Assembly (NCBI GenBank): GCA_027030825.1
Contig: JALVEM010000051.1
Location: forward strand, 1-16,417
Direction: 5' to 3'
Length of the DNA stretch: 16,417 nucleotides
Origin: Thiohalobacter sp.
GTDB lineage: Bacteria; Pseudomonadota; Gammaproteobacteria; Thiohalobacterales; Thiohalobacteraceae
Position numbers and translations under genes: made by a program. How positions within the stretch are numbered: the first letter of the stretch is position 1; the number at the start of each line of letters is the position of its first letter. Below are positions 1 to 7,222 of this stretch, piece by piece. Under the pieces are notes generated by a model. The model was not told the origin of the DNA, searched no databases, and saw only the letters and a list, made by a program, of their open reading frames with translations.

Positions 1-1
1 G

Positions 2-394
2 CCCATCGTGGACACGTCCCGTCTCCCGCCGGAATCCAGGCCGTTCTCGCCGGATCTCTTCGACGGCAAACGGCTCGCCGCATTCGTGTCCACCACCTGT
101 GGCGCATGCGACCGGGCCATGCCCCGATTCCTCGCCCTCATGGAAGGAGGAGTGAAGGGCATCGACTTCTACGTGGTGGACACGTCGGACGACGACGTCA
201 TCCGCGCCTGGGCGCGGCGGCACGGGATCCCCGTGGAGGCCGTCCGGTCCCGCAGGATCACCCTGAACCATGGACGGTCCCTGTTCGCCCGGCTGGGCGG
301 CACCGCAGTGCCCGCCTTATTCGTGCGCGACGGCGACGCTTTCACGCCCGTCCCGGCACTCGACCCGCCCCTCGTCCGGGAGGATCGCCGATGA
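2..394 (+). CDS. Thioredoxin-like integrating conjugative element protein, PFL_4693 family (TIGR03759), 5' partial
   Basis: This reading frame is open to the left edge of the window, so the true start probably lies upstream. A GTG at 8 is only the first possible start inside the window, and family members as I recall them carry a longer N-terminal part. The visible piece looks like a thioredoxin fold. Counting from the GTG it has FVSTTCGACD with a CxxC pair (C31, C34), a strand-like DFYVVDTSDDDVIRAWA segment, and later GGTAVPALFV, which fits the cis-proline loop of thioredoxins. The RITLNH segment is a family hallmark. In related elements this gene opens the transfer block and is followed by a lytic transglycosylase, as here. 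The role is unproven; a periplasmic redox or folding factor for the transfer apparatus is my inference. The stop overlaps the next start by 4 bases (ATGA). Confidence 0.8.
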   Translation, partial: PIVDTSRLPPESRPFSPDLFDGKRLAAFVSTTCGACDRAMPRFLALMEGGVKGIDFYVVDTSDDDVIRAWARRHGIPVEAVRSRRITLNHGRSLFARLGGTAVPALFVRDGDAFTPVPALDPPLVREDRR

Positions 395-924
395 GGACGG
401 CGGCCCTCGTCGGAACGATCGGGTTCGCCCTCGCGGTTTCCGCGACGGGCGCCGCGCAGGCCGCACGCCCGCTGCCCATACCGCCGGCGTACCGGATCGT
501 CGCGGAGGAGTATGGCGTGCCCCCGTCCATCCTCTATGCCGTCGCGCTCGCGGAGTCCGTGCGTACCCTGGAGAACGGTGCCGCGCCCTGGCCATGGACC
601 CTCAACGTACGGGGGCGCGGACTCCGCTTCGACACGCGGGAGTCCGCACGGAAGGCGCTCGAGGAGCTGCTGGAGGCGGGAGAACGACCGGACGTGGGGC
701 TGATGCAGGTCAGCTGGCGCTGGCACGACCGGCTGCTGCGCGACCCGCAACTCGCGCTGGACCCCTGGTACAACCTCCGTGCCGGCGCCGCCGTGCTCGC
801 CGCCGAGCATGCGGCGACCGGCGACTGGTGGCGGGCGGTCGGTCGTTACCACTCGCGCGATCCGGAACAGGCGGCCCGGTACCGCGCCCGGGTCCGGGCA
901 TGGCACGAGAGGATCGGGCGATGA
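391..924 (+). CDS. Secreted lytic transglycosylase (VirB1-like, SLT family)
   Basis: The 177-residue protein would cleave peptidoglycan in the periplasm to make room for the conjugation channel. Residues 1-25 form a signal peptide (hydrophobic LVGTIGFALAVSATGAAQA, cleavage near AQA/AR). The soluble transglycosylase domain follows: YGVPPSILYAVALAES, with the likely catalytic glutamate E55 in the usual 'ES' setting, and then DVGLMQVSWR, carrying the GLMQ motif at 103-106. A C-terminal helix with YNLRAGAAVL and a repeat-like GRYHS segment also fits the SLT fold. The ATG at 391 overlaps the previous stop and places the signal peptide correctly; an in-frame ATG at 106 would bury it. Its position between PFL_4693- and PFL_4695-type genes matches known elements of this class. 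The family call is secure; the exact substrate preference cannot be read. Confidence 0.92.
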   Translation: MRTAALVGTIGFALAVSATGAAQAARPLPIPPAYRIVAEEYGVPPSILYAVALAESVRTLENGAAPWPWTLNVRGRGLRFDTRESARKALEELLEAGERPDVGLMQVSWRWHDRLLRDPQLALDPWYNLRAGAAVLAAEHAATGDWWRAVGRYHSRDPEQAARYRARVRAWHERIGR

Positions 925-1454
925 GACGCGGCGCGTGCGCAGCGATGGCGCTCGCGGTCGCGCTGGCGAGCACGACCCCGGCGCACGCCGCCGGCCCGCC
1001 CGGCAGGCCGGTGGTGATCCACGACGCTGGCGGCACCCGCCCCCTGGCGCCCCTCGCCGCCGAGTCCGGGCTGGCGCCCTGGTCGGAAGAGGAGGGCGCG
1101 GCATCGTCCGCCGAACCTGCCTCGCCTCCCAGCGCCGCGCTTTTCCCGGTGAGGAGCAGGACCCTCACGCCCGGGCGTGAGCCCACGCGTCCCCTCGAAC
1201 GGGCGGTGCCCCCGGTCTGCCTGGTCGGCGACGACCTGCGCTCGCTCTCCTGGCTGCGGCGCAACCGCGAACGCCTGATCCGGCTCGGCGCGAGCTGCCT
1301 CGCCGTCTCCGTCGAATCGGAGACGGGATGGCGACGCATCAGGGAGGCCGCCGCGGGCCTGCCGGTGGCGCCCGCCCCCGGCGATGCCGTCGCCGAGGCG
1401 CTCGGCATCCGGCATTACCCGGTACTCATCGGACCGGAGGAGATCGGACCGTGA
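921..1454 (+). CDS. Secreted integrating conjugative element protein, PFL_4695 family (TIGR03765)
   Basis: This 177-residue exported protein has a signal peptide at 1-24 (ALAVALASTTPAHA). A low-complexity Ala/Ser/Pro/Glu-rich linker covers roughly residues 40-90. The conserved C-terminal domain begins at PPVCLVGDDLRSLSWL (C100) and ends with LGIRHYPVLIGPEEIG. The domain layout (strand, helix, LGIxHYPVLI) resembles the thioredoxin-like TrbC/TraW class of conjugation proteins but has only one cysteine in the domain, so it is probably structural, not a redox enzyme. That resemblance is inference. The ATG at 921 overlaps the transglycosylase stop by 4 bases, and the stop overlaps the GTG of traD. 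Its place directly upstream of the coupling protein is the standard one. The specific function is unknown in the family. Confidence 0.85.
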   Translation: MRRGACAAMALAVALASTTPAHAAGPPGRPVVIHDAGGTRPLAPLAAESGLAPWSEEEGAASSAEPASPPSAALFPVRSRTLTPGREPTRPLERAVPPVCLVGDDLRSLSWLRRNRERLIRLGASCLAVSVESETGWRRIREAAAGLPVAPAPGDAVAEALGIRHYPVLIGPEEIGP

Positions 1455-3550
1455 AGCATCCCGTCGAGGCCTTGCTGCGTCCTCCCGTCGAACTCTGGTC
1501 CGCCGCCTCCGCGGCGGCTTGCGCGAGCGTGTGCCTCGCAGCGCCGTCGGCCCTCTTCATGACCCCGGGCGTAGCCTGGAGCGCCGCGGCCATCTTCGCC
1601 GCGCTCGCCTGGACCCGCGCGCGGCAAGGCGTCCGCGTCCTGCGCTACCAGCGCAGGCTGCGTTTCCTCCCGAGATACCGGCTCGCCGCCGACCGGATAC
1701 CCTGGAGTCCGACGAGGCTGTTCCTGGGGCGGGGCTTCCGGTGGACCCAGATCCACGCCCAGCGCCTCCGGGACACGTTGCGCCCCGCCGCGCGCAGGTA
1801 TCTGGAGCCCTCCCGGCTAGAGGCCTGGGCGCGCCGGCACGAACCCGCATGGGAACGTGGTTCGGCGACACGCTGGATCGCCCGGCTGACCCGCGCCGAC
1901 GCCTGGTGGAATCCCCTCCGGCCCCCACCGCCGGTCGGCGGACTCTCGCAGATCCACGGCGTCGAGACCGACGAGCAGGACGTCTGGCTCCCGCTCGAAG
2001 AGCGCAACGGCCACACCCTCGTCCTCGGCACCACCCGCGTCGGCAAGACGCGGCTGGCGGAGATCCTCGTCACGCAGGACATCCGCCGCGGCGACGTCGT
2101 CATCGTCTTCGACCCGAAGGGCGACGCCGACCTCATGCTCCGCGTCCATGCCGAGGCGAAGCGGGCGGACCGTCCCTGCTACCTGTTCCATCTCGGCTAC
2201 CCCGAGATCTCCGCCCGGTACAACGCGATCGGCAACTTCGAGCGGGTCACCGAGGTGGCCACCCGCATCGCCAACCAGCTCCCGAGCGAGGGCAACTCGG
2301 CCGCCTTCAAGGAGTTCGCCTGGCGGTTCGTGAACATCATCGCCCGCGCCCTGGTCGATCTCGGGCGGCGACCGGACTATCACCAGATACGACGGCACAT
2401 CAACGACATCGAGCCGCTGTTCGTCGAGTACGCGCGCCACGCGCTCGGTCGGCTCGCCGCCGCCGGCGAGATCGGCGGCGACTGGGCCGCGCGCGTCGCG
2501 GCCATCCAGGACGCCATCAACGATCGAAGCCTGCCCCACAACTTCAAGGGCCGCGGTCGCGAGGCGATCGCGCTGTTCAACTTCATCCAGGAGGCGGGCG
2601 CCTACGACCCCGTCCTCGAGGGCCTCGCGGGCGCTTTCAAGTACGACCGGACCTACTACGACAAGATCGTCAGCTCCGTCGGGCCGCTCATGGAGAAGCT
2701 CACCACCGGCAGGATCGCGGAGCTGATCTCCCCCGACTACCTGGACGCCACCGATCCCCGCCCGATCATCGACTGGCGCGCCATCATCCGCATGCGCGCC
2801 GTGGTCTACGTGGGCCTGGACGCCCTCACCGACGCCACCGTCGCCGCGGCCGTCGGCAACAGCATGTTCGCGGACCTGGTTTCCGTCGCCGGCCACATCT
2901 ACAAGCACGGTGTCGCCTCCGGACTGCCGGACGTGGGCGCGGACGACGGCCCCGTGCGCATCTGCCTGCACGCCGACGAGTTCAACGAGCTCATCGGCGA
3001 CGAATTCATCCCGCTGGTCAACAAGGCGGGCGGCGCCGGCTTCCAGGTCACCGCCTACACCCAGACCTGGTCCGACGTCGAGGCGCGCGTGGGCTCGCGC
3101 GCCAAGGCCGGCCAGATCGCCGGCAACTTCAACACGCTGATCATGCTCCGGGTGAGGGAGCTCGCAACCGCCGAGATGCTGACGAGCCAGCTTCCCGAGG
3201 TGGAGATCCAGACGCTCATGCAGGTCTCCGGGGCCACCGACTCCTCGACGCCGGGCTCCGGCGTGGACTTCACGTCCCGCAACGAGGACCGCATTTCCGT
3301 GACCCGCGCGCCGCTGCTGACCCCGAACGAGATCATGTCCTTGCCCAAGGGGCAGGCGTTCGCGCTGGTCGAGGGCGGTCGCCTGTGGAAGCTGCGCATG
3401 CCGCTGCCCGAGGCCTCGGACGACCCGCACATGCCCGAGGACGTCGCCGCGATGGCGTCCGAGATGCGCAAGGCCTACCGCACCGGCGAGGACTGGTGGC
3501 GGGACGATGCGGGCGACGCGCTGCTCGCCCGGGGAGGCAGGGCAAAATGA
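1451..3550 (+). CDS. traD: Type IV coupling protein TraD, SXT/TOL subfamily (TIGR03743)
   Basis: The 699-residue inner-membrane ATPase would recruit the relaxosome and pump DNA into the secretion channel. Two hydrophobic segments at about 17-37 and 39-54 anchor the N-terminus. The conserved PVGGLSQIHGVE segment precedes the motor domain. Walker A is GTTRVGKT at 193-200, a Walker B-like IVFDPKGD ends at 225, and a second acidic motif, ICLHADEFNEL (D509, E510), lies in the C-terminal half of the motor. The HADEF and TQTWSDVEARVGSRAKAGQI segments are typical of TraD/TraG coupling proteins. The GTG at 1451 overlaps the upstream stop as GTGA and begins just before the membrane helices; a further-upstream in-frame ATG at 1328 would run through the PFL_4695-type gene. 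Length is normal for the subfamily. The gene is coupled to its usual partner, the PFL_4697-type membrane protein. Confidence 0.95.
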   Translation: MKHPVEALLRPPVELWSAASAAACASVCLAAPSALFMTPGVAWSAAAIFAALAWTRARQGVRVLRYQRRLRFLPRYRLAADRIPWSPTRLFLGRGFRWTQIHAQRLRDTLRPAARRYLEPSRLEAWARRHEPAWERGSATRWIARLTRADAWWNPLRPPPPVGGLSQIHGVETDEQDVWLPLEERNGHTLVLGTTRVGKTRLAEILVTQDIRRGDVVIVFDPKGDADLMLRVHAEAKRADRPCYLFHLGYPEISARYNAIGNFERVTEVATRIANQLPSEGNSAAFKEFAWRFVNIIARALVDLGRRPDYHQIRRHINDIEPLFVEYARHALGRLAAAGEIGGDWAARVAAIQDAINDRSLPHNFKGRGREAIALFNFIQEAGAYDPVLEGLAGAFKYDRTYYDKIVSSVGPLMEKLTTGRIAELISPDYLDATDPRPIIDWRAIIRMRAVVYVGLDALTDATVAAAVGNSMFADLVSVAGHIYKHGVASGLPDVGADDGPVRICLHADEFNELIGDEFIPLVNKAGGAGFQVTAYTQTWSDVEARVGSRAKAGQIAGNFNTLIMLRVRELATAEMLTSQLPEVEIQTLMQVSGATDSSTPGSGVDFTSRNEDRISVTRAPLLTPNEIMSLPKGQAFALVEGGRLWKLRMPLPEASDDPHMPEDVAAMASEMRKAYRTGEDWWRDDAGDALLARGGRAK

Positions 3551-4290
3551 GCGTGCAACGGACCGCCATCCGACAGGCGCCCACCCCGGCCGCCGCCACC
3601 ACCGAGAAACGAGGCCTCCTGCGCGGCACCCTCAAGCTGCTCGGCTGGGTCGCCGCCTCGCTCGCGATCTCCATCCTCATCGAGTGGATCGGGATGACGT
3701 GGTGGTGGGCGGAACAGGGCGCGGGTCACGCCCGCAGGATGCTCGAGACGGAGCTCGGCTACCTCGACGCGATCGGTCGGGGAAGCGTCATGACCGAGGA
3801 TCCCGAGGCGTACGCGCGCGCCTTCGCCGAGACAGGCTACGACTGGCTCTGGCGCAGGACCGGCCTCGAATGGGCGGCCTCCGCCGCGGCGCGAGCGCCC
3901 GGACCGGAGTCCGGCGCGTTGCGCCGCGCCCTGCACCGTGCCTGGAAGGCCGTCGGCGAATACGTCCAGGCGGCCGTCTACGTCACCGAGCTCTTCTTCG
4001 CGCGCCTCGCCGTGCTTTCGCTCTCCATGCCCGCGTTCTTGCTCGCGGTGTCGATGGGGCTGCTCGACGGCGCGGTCCAGCGCGACCTGCGCCGGTGGGG
4101 CGGCGGCCGCGAGTCGAGCTTCGTCTACCACCACGCCCGGCGGCTGATCTGGCCTGCCTTCGTCGCGGCCTGGGTGATCTACCTCTCGCTGCCGGTGAGC
4201 GTGCACCCGGCGTTCGTGGTGACCCCCTTCGCGGCCGCCACCGGGCTGGTCGTCGCGGTCACGGTGGCGAGCTTCAAGAAATATCTGTGA
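3547..4290 (+). CDS. Integrating conjugative element membrane protein, PFL_4697 family (TIGR03747)
   Basis: The 247-residue inner-membrane protein has one helix near the N-terminus (about 31-53, ending in an unusual TWWW) and three near the C-terminus (about 152-173, 199-217 and 221-242). A charged, probably periplasmic region of about 95 residues lies between. The signature RWGGGRESSFVYHH at 183-196 is what identifies the family. It always sits next to the SXT/TOL-type TraD in this class of element, and here its ATG overlaps the traD stop by 4 bases. A partnership with the coupling protein at the membrane is inferred from that linkage; no catalytic motif is visible. It is followed after a 10-base spacer by the RAQPRD-type gene. 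Confidence 0.88.
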   Translation: MSVQRTAIRQAPTPAAATTEKRGLLRGTLKLLGWVAASLAISILIEWIGMTWWWAEQGAGHARRMLETELGYLDAIGRGSVMTEDPEAYARAFAETGYDWLWRRTGLEWAASAAARAPGPESGALRRALHRAWKAVGEYVQAAVYVTELFFARLAVLSLSMPAFLLAVSMGLLDGAVQRDLRRWGGGRESSFVYHHARRLIWPAFVAAWVIYLSLPVSVHPAFVVTPFAAATGLVVAVTVASFKKYL

Positions 4291-4300
4291 GGAGGCAGTC

Positions 4301-4621
4301 ATGGAACTCGCGAAACACACGCCCTGGACACGATCGGCGCTCGCCGCCCTCGCCGCGCTTCTCGCGATCGCCGCACCTGCCTTCGCGGCGGACGACGGCG
4401 AGCGCGAGGCGCTGGCGCGGCTGGCGCACGAGATCGAGCTGCTGGAACCCCTGATCGCGGAGGCCGAGATGCGGGCCGATCCCGCCGCCCGCGTCCGCTT
4501 CCGCTACGACTGGCTGCGCCAGGACCTGGCGCGCGTGCGCCGGGGCATTCTGGACCACGTGGAGGCGCCGCGGGCCGAGCCGCGCCGGGTCGCCCCGCTG
4601 CGGGGGGATTACCGACGGTGA
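4301..4621 (+). CDS. RAQPRD-family integrative conjugative element protein (TIGR01690)
   Basis: This small exported protein of 106 residues has a signal peptide at about 1-29 (ALAALAALLAIAAPAFA) and a mostly helical, charged mature part. The family signature region is RADPAARVRFRYDWLRQDL at 58-76 followed by VRRGILDHVEAPRAEPR. The naming motif RAQPRD appears here in the divergent form RADPAAR, but the flanking RVRFRYDWLRxDL and GIxxH pattern is clear. A good ribosome binding site (GAGGAGG, starting at 4289) precedes the ATG. The molecular role is not established; family members are found only in this kind of transfer cluster, between the TraD-membrane partner and the small PFL_4701-type protein, as here. 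The stop overlaps the next GTG. Confidence 0.85.
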   Translation: MELAKHTPWTRSALAALAALLAIAAPAFAADDGEREALARLAHEIELLEPLIAEAEMRADPAARVRFRYDWLRQDLARVRRGILDHVEAPRAEPRRVAPLRGDYRR

Positions 4622-4851
4622 CTCCTGACCAGCAGGCGGCCTTCCAAGGCGCGACCGGCCACGCAGCGTCGACGGTCGGCGGCATCGTCTCGTCCATCCT
4701 GACGGTGCTGCTGTTCACTTGGGCCGCCTGGCTCGTGGTGCAGGTCCTCGGCTCCCTGCGCAAAGGCGCCGCGCGCGACCTGGACCTGCTCTTCGTCGCG
4801 TTGCGCGCCTCGGCGCTGATCTGGATCGCGCTGTACCTGGTGCGTTACTAG
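4618..4851 (+). CDS. Small membrane protein, PFL_4701 family (TIGR03758 / DUF3262)
   Basis: The 77-residue protein has two predicted membrane helices (about 22-44 and 58-76) joined by a short basic-acidic loop (LRKGAARDLD) and only a short N-terminal tail beginning TPDQQAAFQ. Start is GTG at 4618, overlapping the upstream stop as GTGA. The tail, size, two-helix plan and position between RAQPRD and the PFL_4702-type gene fit the family. Pilin-like small inner-membrane proteins have this topology, so it may be a minor pilin or a platform component; this is inference only. An 81-base gap follows, the largest in the window. Confidence 0.85.
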   Translation: MTPDQQAAFQGATGHAASTVGGIVSSILTVLLFTWAAWLVVQVLGSLRKGAARDLDLLFVALRASALIWIALYLVRY

Positions 4852-4932
4852 CGCGCCGGGGCGGCGGACCGGCCCCGCGGCCGGCATTCCGCGGGAAATG
4901 GAAAGACGCTGTCAGCAAGGAGGAAACGAACC
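4852..4932 (+). promoter_or_regulatory. GC-rich hairpin leader and strong ribosome binding site before the candidate pilin
   Basis: This is the only intergenic stretch longer than 13 bases. It can form two mutually exclusive stems: 4857-4862 with 4872-4877 (cggggc/gccccg) and 4869-4874 with 4879-4884 (ccggcc/ggccgg, 4-base loop). A small ttcc/ggaa stem lies at 4887-4897. No T-run follows, so it does not look like a simple intrinsic terminator. A near-perfect Shine-Dalgarno, AAGGAGGAA at 4917-4925, stands at good spacing before the ATG at 4933. I see no convincing -35/-10 promoter. A role as an mRNA processing or stability element that raises pilin output is speculation; the pairing itself is seen. 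Confidence 0.35.
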
Positions 4933-5301
4933 ATGAAGACGTTCAAGCGCATGAAATCCAGGATCGTGGCTGTCTGGACCTCGGTCGGCGCGGCGGCGGC
5001 GGTAGCGATGAGCGCACCGGCGCTCGCGGCCGTGCCCACCCCGCCGACGCCCTCCACCTCGCCGAGCAACTCCGACGCCATCAAGTGGGTGGAAGGCGTG
5101 TTCGAGGACGCCTCGGAGGTCGGCATCCTGGCCCTCGGCGTCATCCTGTTCGTGCTCGGCGCGGCCGGAATGATCTGGGCCGTCTCCCAGATCCTCACCG
5201 GCAAGGAGACCATCGCGGGCGTGGGCAAGATCGGCATCGCGAGCGCCGCCGGCATCGCCTTCGGCACCTACGCCCTCACCCAGGCCTCCGGGATCATTTG
5301 A
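4933..5301 (+). CDS. Candidate pilin-like membrane protein, PFL_4702 family (TIGR03745 / DUF2976)
   Basis: The 122-residue protein has a basic N-terminus and signal peptide (residues about 1-33, cleaved after APALAA). A short Pro/Thr/Ser-rich stretch (VPTPPTPSTSPSNSD) follows, then two hydrophobic helices at about 63-84 and 99-118 separated by a short polar loop (TGKETIAGVGK). This is the VirB2/TraA-like pilin plan: a long leader, then a small mature protein with two helices. The family is usually found just before the TIGR03750-type gene, as here. The start is fixed by the strong AAGGAGG site upstream, and the stop shares one base with the next ATG (TGATG). Assignment as the major pilin subunit is inferred from topology and position; the membrane-protein family call is firmer. 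Confidence 0.85.
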   Translation: MKTFKRMKSRIVAVWTSVGAAAAVAMSAPALAAVPTPPTPSTSPSNSDAIKWVEGVFEDASEVGILALGVILFVLGAAGMIWAVSQILTGKETIAGVGKIGIASAAGIAFGTYALTQASGII

Positions 5302-5693
5302 TGGAGGAGGAGACGCTCCGGGTCCAGGGGGTGCTCGCCGACCGCGTGGACGGCGAGCCCCCCGTCGTCCTCGGGCTCTCCGCCACGGAGATCCTGATCG
5401 TCTCCGTGGTCGTGGGGCTGGTCTGCCTGCCCGCGGTGCTGCTGCTCGGCGCCCTGTTCGGCGCCCTCGACGTCGCGCTCGGGCTGACCGGGTTCCTGTT
5501 CCTGGTCGGGGTCTACGGCGGTTCCGTCATCTTCCGCCGCCTCAAGCGCGGCCGCCCGCTCGGCTACTACCAGGTGCGGCTCGCCATCCTGGGACAACGC
5601 CTGTTCGGCGGGAACCGCTTCATCCTGCGGTCGGGCGTCTGGGACGTGGGGCGCACCGCGCGGCCCACGCCAAGACCACGCATCGGGAGATAG
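5301..5693 (+). CDS. Conjugative transfer region membrane protein, TIGR03750 family (VirB3/TraL-like role)
   Basis: The 130-residue protein starts at ATG 5301, sharing one base with the upstream stop. An N-terminal cytoplasmic part containing PPVVLGLSATE leads into two membrane helices at about 31-53 and 58-78. A basic KRGRP motif (82-86), a GYYQVRLAILGQR segment and a short C-terminal SGVWDVGR tail complete it. This plan (short tail, paired helices, KRGxP, amphipathic C-terminal part) matches the family and resembles VirB3/TraL proteins, which sit at the inner membrane beside the VirB4 ATPase. The comparison to VirB3/TraL is functional inference from size and topology. The PFL_4703-type gene begins 3 bases after its stop. 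Confidence 0.87.
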   Translation: MEEETLRVQGVLADRVDGEPPVVLGLSATEILIVSVVVGLVCLPAVLLLGALFGALDVALGLTGFLFLVGVYGGSVIFRRLKRGRPLGYYQVRLAILGQRLFGGNRFILRSGVWDVGRTARPTPRPRIGR

Positions 5694-5696
5694 AGG

Positions 5697-6347
5697 ATGT
5701 TCTCTCGCTACCGACACGAGATCGACAACGCGCGCGCCCACGTCGCCAGCCTGTGGGCGGTGATCGCGCTCCTCGCGGCGCTGCTCGCCTGGGCGCTGCA
5801 TGGCTGGAGCCGGGCGCCCGAGCGGCTCACCCTGCACATTCCCCCCGACCTCTCGCGCGGCGCCGTCCTGCGCGCGGGAGAGATCCCGAAGCCCAACGTC
5901 TACGCGTTCGCCTTCTACATGTGGCAGCAGATCAACCGCTGGCCGGACGACGGACAGCGGGACTACCCGAAGAATCTCTACGCCTTCCAGGCCTACCTGA
6001 CGCCCCGGTTCCGCGCGGAACTGCTGCGCCAGATGAAGGAGCGGGGCCGGCACGGCGAACTCTCCGGTCGCGTCCGTGCGCTGCACGCGCTGTCCGGCGC
6101 TTATGAGGAGACGCTCGTCGAGAGGACGGGGCCGGACACCTGGACGGTGCGCGTCGACGCCCTCATCGAGGAGACCGTCGCCGGCCTCGAGGTCAAGCGC
6201 ACGCCCATCCGCTACTGGTTGCGTGTGATCCGTTACGAGGTGGATCCCGAAGCCAACCCTTGGGGCCTCGCGCTGGACGGGTTCGCGCGGGATCCCGTCC
6301 GCATCCGGAACGAATCGGATCCGACCGAGCAGGGAGGAAGGAAATGA
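5697..6347 (+). CDS. Integrating conjugative element protein, PFL_4703 family (TIGR03746; VirB8/TraE-like)
   Basis: The 216-residue bitopic membrane protein has a short cytoplasmic N-terminus (MFSRYRHEIDNARAHV), one helix at about 17-36 and a periplasmic domain of about 180 residues. The segments LTLHIPPDLSRGA, YAFAFYMWQQINRWP and NLYAFQAYLTPRF, plus the late IRYWLRVIRYEVDPEANPWGLALDGF, identify the family. Size and topology are those of VirB8/TraE proteins, which link the inner-membrane platform to the core complex; that equivalence is accepted for the family but not shown by this sequence alone. Its stop overlaps the PFL_4704-type start (ATGA), and the AGGGAGGAAGG ribosome binding site for that next gene lies inside the end of this one. 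Confidence 0.9.
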   Translation: MFSRYRHEIDNARAHVASLWAVIALLAALLAWALHGWSRAPERLTLHIPPDLSRGAVLRAGEIPKPNVYAFAFYMWQQINRWPDDGQRDYPKNLYAFQAYLTPRFRAELLRQMKERGRHGELSGRVRALHALSGAYEETLVERTGPDTWTVRVDALIEETVAGLEVKRTPIRYWLRVIRYEVDPEANPWGLALDGFARDPVRIRNESDPTEQGGRK

Positions 6348-7222
6348 TCGCCATCCCCGCACGATGCCTCATCGGGGCGATCCTCGCCCTTTCGCTTTCC
6401 CTCCTCGCCACGGCCCATGCCGGGACGGAGACCCCACCCGAGCGCGTGGCCTGGCGGGGGACGCCCATCGAGGTCGCGCTCGTGCCCGGCGAGGAACGGG
6501 CCGTCCGCGTGCCGGGTGCGCGCAGCCTGCGAGCCGGCCTCATCGGCGGACCGATCCCCGGCCTGCGGGTCCAGCCGCTCGGGGATCGTGTGTTCCTGAC
6601 CGCCGCCGAATCCTTCCGGTCCACGCGCATGCTGCTGCGCACCGAGCGCGGCGAGACGCTGATGCTCGACCTGCGCGCGGCGGAGAAGGGCGCTGCGCCG
6701 CCGCCCCCGCTCGAGATCCTCATGCCGCGGGCGGCGAACCCGGATGAGCGCGGCGCCAAGGCCGCCGGGTCGGCACCGACCGACCGGACCGCCGACGACG
6801 CCCCGCGGACGGTCGGCTACCAGCGCCTGGTCCGCCATGCCGCTCGCGCGCTCTACGCGCCCCCGAGGCTGATTCCCGAGGATCCCGGCATCGTTCGGGT
6901 GCCGCTGCGCGGCGCGCCGCCGACGGAGGCCCTGCTCCGTGGCGGCTGCTGCCTCGCCGAGCCCGTCGCCTCATGGCGCGCCGAGGGTCCCCGGGGGCCG
7001 CTGTGGATCACGGCCGTGCGGATCGAGAACCGGATCGGCCACGCCGTCGAGATCGATCCCCGCACGGACCTCCGCGGACGCTGGCTGGCCGTCTCGGCCC
7101 AGTGGTGGCGGATGGGGCCGGTCGGCACCGACACCGACGTCACGACCCTCTATCTCATCTCGGACGTCCCCTTCCGGACCGCCGCAGGTCCCGTCGTCGT
7201 GGCCCAGGAGAATGAGCCATGA
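6344..7222 (+). CDS. Integrating conjugative element protein, PFL_4704 family (TIGR03749; TraK/VirB9-like)
   Basis: The 292-residue exported protein has a signal peptide at 1-26 (LIGAILALSLSLLATAHA, then GTET). A beta-rich N-terminal domain (WRGTPIEVALVPGEERAVRVPG) is followed by a Pro/Ala-rich linker around 120-160. The C-terminal domain has VTTLYLISDVPF-type strands and the family-typical GxWxxVSAQWW region. It is expected to be the outer-membrane-associated core component, the counterpart of TraK/VirB9, working with the PFL_4705-type protein and the lipoprotein encoded next. A vicinal cysteine pair, C202-C203, in RGGCCLAEP stands out. The ATG at 6344 overlaps the previous stop, has a strong ribosome binding site and places the signal peptide at the N-terminus; an in-frame ATG at 6260 would not. 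Confidence 0.9.
   Translation: MIAIPARCLIGAILALSLSLLATAHAGTETPPERVAWRGTPIEVALVPGEERAVRVPGARSLRAGLIGGPIPGLRVQPLGDRVFLTAAESFRSTRMLLRTERGETLMLDLRAAEKGAAPPPPLEILMPRAANPDERGAKAAGSAPTDRTADDAPRTVGYQRLVRHAARALYAPPRLIPEDPGIVRVPLRGAPPTEALLRGGCCLAEPVASWRAEGPRGPLWITAVRIENRIGHAVEIDPRTDLRGRWLAVSAQWWRMGPVGTDTDVTTLYLISDVPFRTAAGPVVVAQENEP

Noticed and set aside
1817..3430. 537-codon minus-strand frame opposite traD
   Set aside because: Same explanation: low-complexity Asp/Gly/Val/Arg composition, no motif, and the + strand encodes a clear coupling protein.
1384..3546. Long 5' extension in frame with the PFL_4697-type protein
   Set aside because: The extension runs through traD in another frame and is Arg/Pro-rich; the overlapping ATG at 3547 gives a normal-length membrane protein.
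4857..4884. Intrinsic terminator between the PFL_4701- and PFL_4702-type genes
   Set aside because: The hairpins lack a following T-run and the downstream genes have no visible promoter, so full termination here would silence the rest of the operon.
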